6,955 nucleotides of DNA from Victivallales bacterium Lenti_02 (GTDB taxonomy: Bacteria > Verrucomicrobiota > Lentisphaeria > Oligosphaerales > Lenti-02): contig LVAZ01000263.1 in NCBI GenBank assembly GCA_001603055.1, positions 1 to 6,955 of the forward strand, read 5' to 3'. Each line of letters opens with the position of its first letter. Within the stretch, counting starts at the first letter, position 1. The notes under the pieces were generated by a model. The model made no database searches and was not told where the DNA came from. It saw only the letters and a program-made list of their open reading frames with translations. This document shows positions 1 to 5,592 of the stretch, piece after piece. Both the position numbers and the translations under genes were made by a program.

Positions 1-112
1 CACCACCGCCGCCGGTCTCGCGGTTCTCGAAGAAGCGAAGTTCCGGGACCTCATGCGGCGGGTCGTCCTCGCCGCGCGGGACCGGGGTGTCGAACTGGGA
101 CGCAGCAGTTAG
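1..112 (+). CDS. C-terminal fragment of an unidentified protein (5' end outside window)
   Basis: An open frame runs from the window edge (first full codon at base 2) to a TAG at 110-112, giving 36 visible residues. It begins TTAAGLAVLEEAKF and ends RDRGVELGRSS. The segment is rich in Ala, Leu, Arg and Glu and reads as one or two amphipathic helices closing a soluble protein. Most third codon positions are G or C, as in the neighbouring genes, which supports real coding. I do not recognise the family; 36 residues of helical tail are too few to separate a sugar-metabolism enzyme from an aminotransferase or many others. The next gene starts 31 bp downstream on the same strand with its own ribosome binding site and no terminator between, so the two are probably co-transcribed. 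Confidence 0.55.
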   Translation, partial: TTAAGLAVLEEAKFRDLMRRVVLAARDRGVELGRSS

Positions 113-131
113 CCGGATAACCCGAAGCCAC

Positions 132-137
132 AAGGAG
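132..137 (+). promoter_or_regulatory. Ribosome binding site for the beta-helix gene
   Basis: AAGGAG lies 6 nt before the ATG at 144, a near-ideal Shine-Dalgarno sequence and spacing. It decides the start: the same frame is open further upstream to a GTG at 87, but that codon lies inside the preceding gene, has no comparable site, and would put 19 polar residues ahead of the signal peptide. Confidence 0.8.
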
Positions 138-143
138 ACGATC

Positions 144-236
144 ATGCCCGCGAAATTGGGACCATTTGCAACCAGAATCCGGGATTGCGTTGCCGGTTTG
201 GTGTTGGCCGCTTCCCTGGCTTGGGGTCAGGGTGCG
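144..236 (+). other. Signal peptide coding segment of the beta-helix protein
   Basis: The first 31 codons give a basic n-region (Lys4, Arg11, Arg13), a hydrophobic core at residues 16-27 and a small-residue region ending WGQGA before the folded module begins at VYYVAP. Cleavage after Gly28 or Ala31 is plausible. No cysteine follows the core, so a lipoprotein anchor is unlikely, and there is no twin-arginine motif. The product is therefore expected to leave the cytoplasm by Sec, to periplasm or outside. Confidence 0.75.
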
Positions 237-2351
237 GTGTACTACGTGGCGCCGGACGGGCTGGACACGAATCCGGGGACGCGGGAGCAGCCCTTCGCGA
301 GCCTCGAACGCGCCCGCGACGCGATTCGCGAACAGCGCCCGGCGGGGGCGACGGTCTACCTGCGCGGCGGGCGGTATGCCGTGCAGAGGACATTCGCGTT
401 GACCAAGGAGGATTCGGGGACGGCTGAAGCGCCGATTGTCTATGCCACCGCCCCCGGCGAGTCGGCGGCGCTGTTCGGCGGCACGGAACTGGACAAGGCG
501 TGGTTCGTGCCGGTGACGGACCCGGCGGTCCTGGCGCGAGTGATTGACCCCGAGGCGCGGCCCCGTCTGCTGCAATGCGACCTTGGCGCGCGGGAGATCA
601 CGGACTACGGCGAGCTGAGCCGCCGGGGGTTCCACAAGGCCAATCTGGGCAAAACGCCGCCGGTCGAGCTGTATGTCGGCGGCGAGCGCATGACCCGCGC
701 CCGCTGGCCCAATCCCGGCGACCATTTCCCCGACTATCTGCGCGGAGGACAGAAGCACCGGCACGGCGCGGTGGGGCGGTCCCGCATCGTCGATCCGGGG
801 CCGGGCATGAACGATCCCGATTTCCTGGAACGCGGGGGCATCATCGGCTACGAGTTCGACCGGCCCGCCCGCTGGACCCAGGCGGAGGACATCTGGCTGG
901 ACGGGGTGTTCACCTGGAGCTGGGAGTGGTCCTACAACCAGGTGGCGGGCATCGACCTGGAAAAACAGGAAATCACCCTGCGCTACGGCGAGGTGGGGAA
1001 AATCGCCGACCGCTATTCCTTCGATTACTTCTTCGCGGAGAACCTGCTCGAGGAAATCGACCAGCCCGGCGAGTACTATCTGAACCGGCAGACGGGGATA
1101 CTCTATCTGCTGCCGCCCGATTCCTTCGCGCGGGAGGGGACGAGCGTGACGCTGGCCACCTTCGCCGGAACGATGATCTCGCTGGAAGACGTCTCGCATG
1201 TGGTGTTCCGCGATCTGGTGCTCGACAGTGGGCGGGGGTCCGGGATCATCTGCCGGGGAGGCGCGGACGTTCTGGTCGAGCACTGCGAAATCCGCAACCT
1301 GGCTGGCAGCGCGGTATCATTGAACGGCCGTCGGCACGGGGTGCGCGGTTGCTTGATCCACCAGGTGGGCGGGGCCGGCGTGAGCCTGCAAGGGGGGAAT
1401 CCCGAGACGCTGGAGCCGGCCGAGTGTTTTGTCGAGGACAGCGAAATCAGCCATTTCGCCTGGTACAGCAAGGTCTACACCTCCGCCGCCGCCCTCGGCT
1501 TCCGCAGCGTCGGCAACCGCATCTCGCACAACCGCATCCGGCGCGGGCCGCATCTGGCCATCGTCGTCTACGGCAACGATCATCTGATCGAATACAACGA
1601 CATCGGCCATGTGGTCGAGGACTTCACCGACATGGGAATCATCTACGGCAATCTCGGCGACCGACCGCTGGAACGGGGCACCGTCATCCGGCGCAACTAT
1701 TTCCATCATGTCGGGCAGGAGCACCATTTGCAGAATGGGGTCTATCCCGACAATATGACGATGGGCTGGGTCATCGAGGAGAACATCTTCCACCGGATCG
1801 GGGGCAGCGGCGGCGCGGCCAATACCCGGGCCATCAACCTGAACACCGCCGCGCATGTGGTTTCCCGGCACAACATCTTCGTGGATTGCACGATCCCCCT
1901 TATGATGAGCAGTCACGCGGGGAACGCCCATTTCGAGCGCCAGACCGAGACCTGGAAGCGGTATTTCGCGGAGCACGACCTGGCGACCCTGCCCCATGCC
2001 CAAAAGTATCCCGAACTGCTCCGCTTCTTCGATGAGCCCCGCCAGTTCCCGGACACCTGCGTCTTCGAGCGCAATCTGGTGTACAATCCGGACGTTCCGC
2101 TGATGCTGCACTACGGCCGCAACCGGCTGCCCATGCGCGAGGGTGCGCTGGACGAGACGGGCACCCTGCAAGTCCGGGCCAACTGGGTGGCCGAGACCGA
2201 CCCCGGCTTCATGGATGCCGGGGCCGGGAACTTCGCCCTGCGGCCGGATGCGGCCGTCTTCGAGCGAATCCCCGGCTTCCCGGCAATCCCCTTCGGCGAG
2301 ATCGGCCCGCGCGGCCCGGTGGGACCGCGCGGCGGCGAAATCAGACCTTGA
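144..2351 (+). CDS. Secreted right-handed beta-helix protein, GH141-like putative glycoside hydrolase
   Basis: A protein of about 735 aa from the ATG at 144. Residues 1-31 form a Sec-type signal peptide: basic start, hydrophobic stretch VAGLVLAASLAWG at 16-28, likely cleavage near 28-31, and no lipobox cysteine. The mature protein opens with YYVAPDGLDTNPGT (33-46), then a RARDAIRE helix, YLRGGRY, and an EDSGT..APIVY motif. This entry module is shared by many extracellular beta-helix glycan enzymes, including GH141 and GH120. LYVGGERMTRARWPNPG (about 176-192) is also typical of GH141-like proteins. From about 350 to 585, repeated V..N.I / G..I..N.F strands form parallel beta-helix coils, with DFTDMGIIYG (493-502) and GVYPDNMTMGW (532-542) as the most motif-like segments. 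The family includes fucosidases and xylanases, so a polysaccharide-cleaving role outside the cytoplasm is inferred; the substrate is unknown. The tail after IPFGEIG carries collagen-like Gly-Pro-Arg triplets. The stop overlaps the 3' end of lacZ by 11 bp. A non-catalytic or lyase-type beta-helix remains possible. Confidence 0.85.
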   Translation: MPAKLGPFATRIRDCVAGLVLAASLAWGQGAVYYVAPDGLDTNPGTREQPFASLERARDAIREQRPAGATVYLRGGRYAVQRTFALTKEDSGTAEAPIVYATAPGESAALFGGTELDKAWFVPVTDPAVLARVIDPEARPRLLQCDLGAREITDYGELSRRGFHKANLGKTPPVELYVGGERMTRARWPNPGDHFPDYLRGGQKHRHGAVGRSRIVDPGPGMNDPDFLERGGIIGYEFDRPARWTQAEDIWLDGVFTWSWEWSYNQVAGIDLEKQEITLRYGEVGKIADRYSFDYFFAENLLEEIDQPGEYYLNRQTGILYLLPPDSFAREGTSVTLATFAGTMISLEDVSHVVFRDLVLDSGRGSGIICRGGADVLVEHCEIRNLAGSAVSLNGRRHGVRGCLIHQVGGAGVSLQGGNPETLEPAECFVEDSEISHFAWYSKVYTSAAALGFRSVGNRISHNRIRRGPHLAIVVYGNDHLIEYNDIGHVVEDFTDMGIIYGNLGDRPLERGTVIRRNYFHHVGQEHHLQNGVYPDNMTMGWVIEENIFHRIGGSGGAANTRAINLNTAAHVVSRHNIFVDCTIPLMMSSHAGNAHFERQTETWKRYFAEHDLATLPHAQKYPELLRFFDEPRQFPDTCVFERNLVYNPDVPLMLHYGRNRLPMREGALDETGTLQVRANWVAETDPGFMDAGAGNFALRPDAAVFERIPGFPAIPFGEIGPRGPVGPRGGEIRP
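2307..2332. repeat. GC-rich inverted repeat (hairpin) at the convergent gene junction
   Basis: CCGCGCGG at 2307-2314 pairs perfectly with CCGCGCGG at 2325-2332. Each arm is itself a palindrome, so the two are also a direct repeat. After one C/A mismatch, CC (2316-2317) pairs with GG (2322-2323), leaving a GGTG tetraloop. The hairpin lies within the last codons of the beta-helix gene (Gly-Pro-Arg repeats) and, read on the other strand, starts 8 nt beyond the lacZ stop. No T-tract follows on either strand, so it is not a canonical intrinsic terminator. It could slow polymerase or protect lacZ mRNA 3' ends, or simply reflect the repeated codons. Confidence 0.6.
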
Positions 2352-5300
2352 AGGGGACGAGGCTGTAGGTGAAGCTGTAGGCTCCCGGATCGACGCAATA
2401 CTGCGGCAGCGTCTGGGGACCGCAACTGCCGGTGCCGACCCCCCGCTGGCGGGCGTCGATGCAGAGGACCGTCTTGGCCCGTTTCCGCTCGTCCAGTTCG
2501 TTGGTATGGGTGCAGGCGAAGAGGTCGGCGTCGGTGTAGTGGCGGGCGGAGAATTCGAGCAGGTCAATGCGCTCGTCCCGCGCCCAGCCTTCCCAGCCGA
2601 ACTGGAAACGGACGCCGATCCTGCCGTTGTCGAGGGCGCACCAGCGGACATCGGTCTTGTTGCCGTTCTCCTGGGGCAGAATGTAGGGGACGAACTGCTC
2701 GTCCACAGTGCCCGTGTAGAGCCCCACCGGCGCGCCGGCCCGGCGGTCGATGTGGTTCTCGTGGGGGCCGCGCCCGAACCAGGCGAGATTCTCGAACCCG
2801 TCGGCAAGTTTCAGGGCGACGCCGACGCGAGGGAGACTGGGTAGTCCGGCGGCCACCTCGACGGCGTTGGTCACCTTGATCTCGCCGTCGGGATAGACGC
2901 GGACGGTCTGCTCGTGGCGGACGGGGAGTTCCGGATTGCTGCCGACCCAGACATGCTCGAAGGCGAGCAGGACGCTGCCGTCGTCGAGGGGTTGCAGATC
3001 GACGGCATGGCTTTTCGCCTCCAGCCGGTCGAGCCCGGCCTTGAGCCAGAGTCCCATGGGCTTGTGTTCCTGCCCGGTCCAGCCGCGGATGCCGTCGTTG
3101 TCGGTGGTGGCCCGCCAGAGATTGAGATGGGGGCCTTCGGCGACCAGCGGCTGGTCGTGGAAACGGATACAGTCGATTTTGGCGGTGGCCCGGTCCACGG
3201 TCAGGTGGATGGGTCCGGCGGTGATCTCGATGCACTGCTCGTCTTCGCTGAAGCGGACCGGTTTGGCATCGGCCAGGGCCTCGGGCTCGCCGGCTTCGCC
3301 CTGGACTCGGGAGAGTTCGAACTGCTCCCAGGCTACCTCGTGCCCCGCCTCGCACCACGGAGTGTCCTCGGCGGCCTCGAAGTGGAGATTGAGATGGCGT
3401 TCCTGACCGGGGCGGAGGTCCAGCTCGGCGGGCAGGGAGAGGCTGATTTCGGCGCGGGCACCGGGACCGAGGCGGAGTTCGGGGAGATCGCCGCGATGGA
3501 CCGGCTCGCCGTCGGCCAGCAGTTCCCACCAGCCGACCAGCCAGGACAGGTCGGTGAAGTCCTGCCGGTTGGTGATGGCCACGCGCAGGTCATCCTCGTC
3601 GAGCAGCTCGAAGTCCAGCGGCTGGACGAGCTTCTTGAACTCGTGCATGGCGGGGTGGGGGGTGCGGTCGGGCCAGACCAGCCCGTTGATGCAGAAATCG
3701 AAGTCGTGGATGGTTTCGCCGAAATCGCCGCCGAAGCCCCAGTATTCGCGGCCCTGGTCGTCGGTTTTCCGCAAACCCTGGTCCACCCAGTCCCAGATGA
3801 ATCCGCCCTGGAGCCCGCGATGGGTCTTGATGGCGTCCCAGTATTCCTTGAGATTGCCGTTGCTGTTGCCCATGGCGTGGGAGTATTCGCAAGGGATGTA
3901 GGGGCGTTCGTCGCGGCTGGTTTTGGCCCAGCGGACGAGTTCGGCGACCGGGGGGTACATGGGGTTCACCAGGTCGTTGTAGCGTCCCCGGTAGTCGTGG
4001 TAGGCGTTGCCGCCCTGGGTCCATTTGGCCTTGACCTCGCCCTCGTGGTGGAGGAAGCGGGAGGAATCGAGGGCGCGGATGGCATCGCCGAGGGCGTCGT
4101 GGTTCTCGCCGTTGCCGGTCTCGTTGCCCATGGACCAGCCGATGATGCAGGGGTGGTTGCGGTCGCGGAGGACCATGCGGGTGCCCCGGTCGAGGAACTG
4201 CTGGCGCCAGCGGGGGTCGCGGCAGAGATTCCAGTAGTTGGCATGGGCCTCGATGTTGGCCTCGTCGAGGACATAGATGCCGTACTGGTCGCACAGCTCG
4301 TACCAGCGGCAGTCGTTGGGATAGTGGGCGGTGCGGACCGCGTTGAAGTTGAACTGCTTGAGCAGGCGGATGTCGGCGAGCAGGGTGGCTTCGGGCACGG
4401 TCTTGCCCAGAGTTTCATGGTGCTCGTGGCGGTTCACCCCCTTGATGAGGACGGCCTTGCCGTTGACAAGCAGCTCGCGGTCGCGGATGGCGATGTTGCG
4501 GAAGCCGACGCGCAGCGAGCGCACGTCGCGGACATGTCCCGCCGCATCGCGCAGGGTCAGGGTGAGGCTGTAGAGGTTCGGGGCCTCGGCGCTCCAGGGC
4601 GCCGCCTGGCGCAGGCGGGCATGGAGCCGGGTCTGGTAGCCGCTCAGTCGGTAGGACCAGGGCATGGACTCACGCACGACGAGCAGCGGAGTGCCCGTGT
4701 TGTCGAAGAGTTCGGCCTCGACGGTGAAGTCCTGTTCGGGACCATGGGGACTCGGCCAGCCCTGGCCGCTGTCGTGGAGCGAAAAACCGACTTTGGTCTG
4801 GACGTCGAGCAGCCCGTCGCCGCACTGCATGTCGTAGTCGCCGTTGGCGAAGATGTCCTCGAAGAAGGCGTCGTCGGTGCAATAGAGGTAGACTTCGCGG
4901 TAGATGCCCGCCATCCACCAGTGGTCCTGGTCCTCGATGTAGCTGCCGTCGCTCCAGCGGAGAACGCGGACGGCGAGCAGGTTCTCGCCGGGGAGGAGCG
5001 CGTCGGTCAGGTCGAACTCGGTCGCGAGGCGGGAGTCCTTGGACATGCCGATCTGGCGGCCGTTGAGGTAGACCTCGAAATAGCTTTCGACGCCGGCGAA
5101 GTGGATGACGACACGGCGTCCCTGCCAGGTTTCGGGCAGGATGAAGCAGGTTCGGTAGATGCCGGTGGGGTTGGCCTCGGGAACCAGGGGAGGGCGGTTG
5201 TCCCAGGGCATTTTGACGTTGGTGTAGATGGGGCGGTCGCGGAAACCCTGGAGCGTCCAGTTGCCGGGCACGACGATGTCGGCCCAGTCCCGGTCGTCGA

Positions 5301-5526
5301 AACCCGCGCCGAGGCTGGCGGGAACGGTTTCCTCGGGCCGGTCGAGGAGGGCGAACTTCCAGGTGCCGTCGAGCCGGCGGAACCAGGAGGAATCGTCACG
5401 GTCGTGACCGAGGGCGGTGCCCAAATCCTGATAGGGAATCAGGCAGGAATGGGCGGGGAGGCGGTTGATCTGGGTGACTTCGGGGGTTTCCCAAAGATGC
5501 TGGGATAGGCGGATGGCACGGGGCAT
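2341..5526 (-). CDS. lacZ: LacZ-type beta-galactosidase, glycoside hydrolase family 2
   Basis: A complete protein of about 1061 aa that hydrolyses terminal beta-D-galactosides by a retaining mechanism; no signal peptide, so cytoplasmic. The length is close to E. coli LacZ (about 1024 aa). By eye, the domains run in LacZ order: sugar-binding jelly roll (about 40-215, containing WSDGSYIEDQDHWWMAGIYR), Ig-like (217-345), catalytic TIM barrel (346-630), second Ig-like (630-725) and C-terminal beta-sandwich (about 745-1058). The acid/base is Glu469 in WSMGNETGNG and the nucleophile Glu547 in CEYSHAMGNSNG. Counterparts of other E. coli active-site residues are His401 (RTAHYPN), Glu426 and His428 (DEANIEAH, Mg2+ ligands), Tyr524, Trp578 (GGFIWDWVDQ), and Phe611 and Asn614 (FCINGLVW, Na+ site). 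The start at 5526 has a good Shine-Dalgarno, and homology begins soon after (WETPEVTQINRL); an in-frame TTG at 5574 would add 16 unconserved residues. It lies 66 bp downstream of the sugar transferase on the same strand, and its stop overlaps the convergent gene. In the C-terminal region the usual Trp-containing motif is replaced by GTGSCGP. Confidence 0.97.
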   Translation of the reverse strand: MPRAIRLSQHLWETPEVTQINRLPAHSCLIPYQDLGTALGHDRDDSSWFRRLDGTWKFALLDRPEETVPASLGAGFDDRDWADIVVPGNWTLQGFRDRPIYTNVKMPWDNRPPLVPEANPTGIYRTCFILPETWQGRRVVIHFAGVESYFEVYLNGRQIGMSKDSRLATEFDLTDALLPGENLLAVRVLRWSDGSYIEDQDHWWMAGIYREVYLYCTDDAFFEDIFANGDYDMQCGDGLLDVQTKVGFSLHDSGQGWPSPHGPEQDFTVEAELFDNTGTPLLVVRESMPWSYRLSGYQTRLHARLRQAAPWSAEAPNLYSLTLTLRDAAGHVRDVRSLRVGFRNIAIRDRELLVNGKAVLIKGVNRHEHHETLGKTVPEATLLADIRLLKQFNFNAVRTAHYPNDCRWYELCDQYGIYVLDEANIEAHANYWNLCRDPRWRQQFLDRGTRMVLRDRNHPCIIGWSMGNETGNGENHDALGDAIRALDSSRFLHHEGEVKAKWTQGGNAYHDYRGRYNDLVNPMYPPVAELVRWAKTSRDERPYIPCEYSHAMGNSNGNLKEYWDAIKTHRGLQGGFIWDWVDQGLRKTDDQGREYWGFGGDFGETIHDFDFCINGLVWPDRTPHPAMHEFKKLVQPLDFELLDEDDLRVAITNRQDFTDLSWLVGWWELLADGEPVHRGDLPELRLGPGARAEISLSLPAELDLRPGQERHLNLHFEAAEDTPWCEAGHEVAWEQFELSRVQGEAGEPEALADAKPVRFSEDEQCIEITAGPIHLTVDRATAKIDCIRFHDQPLVAEGPHLNLWRATTDNDGIRGWTGQEHKPMGLWLKAGLDRLEAKSHAVDLQPLDDGSVLLAFEHVWVGSNPELPVRHEQTVRVYPDGEIKVTNAVEVAAGLPSLPRVGVALKLADGFENLAWFGRGPHENHIDRRAGAPVGLYTGTVDEQFVPYILPQENGNKTDVRWCALDNGRIGVRFQFGWEGWARDERIDLLEFSARHYTDADLFACTHTNELDERKRAKTVLCIDARQRGVGTGSCGPQTLPQYCVDPGAYSFTYSLVPFKV

Positions 5527-5592
5527 GGGAATTCTCCCGATGGGTTGAAGTGCGGGCTTCGGCAGACAGCCCAAACTATAGCCTGCGTTGCC
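5527..5592 (-). other. Intergenic spacer between sugar transferase and lacZ
   Basis: A 66-bp gap on the - strand. It holds the lacZ ribosome binding site, a weak hairpin (GGGCT at 5554-5558 with AGCCC at 5568-5572, 9-nt loop, no T-tract) and a TATAGT hexamer (5575-5580, - strand) that resembles a -10 box but has no recognisable -35 partner about 17 bp upstream. Nothing here clearly terminates the upstream transcript, so lacZ may be read through from it or have its own weak promoter. Confidence 0.35.
5534..5538 (-). promoter_or_regulatory. Ribosome binding site for lacZ
   Basis: Read on the - strand, GGGAG (followed by AA) stands 7 nt before the ATG at 5526-5524. It supports this start over the in-frame TTG at 5574, whose nearest purine-rich stretch (GCAGG) is weaker. 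Confidence 0.7.

Noticed and set aside
87..143. Earlier GTG start for the beta-helix protein
   Set aside because: It lies within the preceding gene, lacks a good ribosome binding site and would put a polar extension before the signal peptide; the ATG at 144 has AAGGAG at proper spacing.
51..1283. A 410-codon - strand open frame antisense to the beta-helix gene
   Set aside because: Arg/Pro/Ala-rich, no recognisable motif, and the + strand has a signal peptide, a ribosome binding site and family motifs.
1317..2807. A 496-codon - strand open frame across the convergent junction
   Set aside because: It runs antisense to the beta-helix gene and out of frame inside lacZ; composition is Pro/Ala/Arg/Ser-rich without domain motifs, so it is a shadow frame.
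2914..5508. An 864-codon open frame on the + strand, fully antisense to lacZ
   Set aside because: The translation is low-complexity, rich in Val, Ala, Gly, Glu and Asp with no recognisable domain, and the opposite strand encodes an unmistakable GH2 enzyme. Long antisense frames are expected when GC-biased codons suppress stops.
5554..5572. Hairpin between the sugar transferase and lacZ as a terminator
   Set aside because: The stem is only 5 bp with a 9-nt loop and no following T-tract on either strand.
5575..5580. TATAGT as a lacZ promoter -10 box
   Set aside because: There is no plausible -35 hexamer at normal spacing; the nearest TTGAGG is only about 10 bp away. It is noted in the spacer entry and not called as a promoter.
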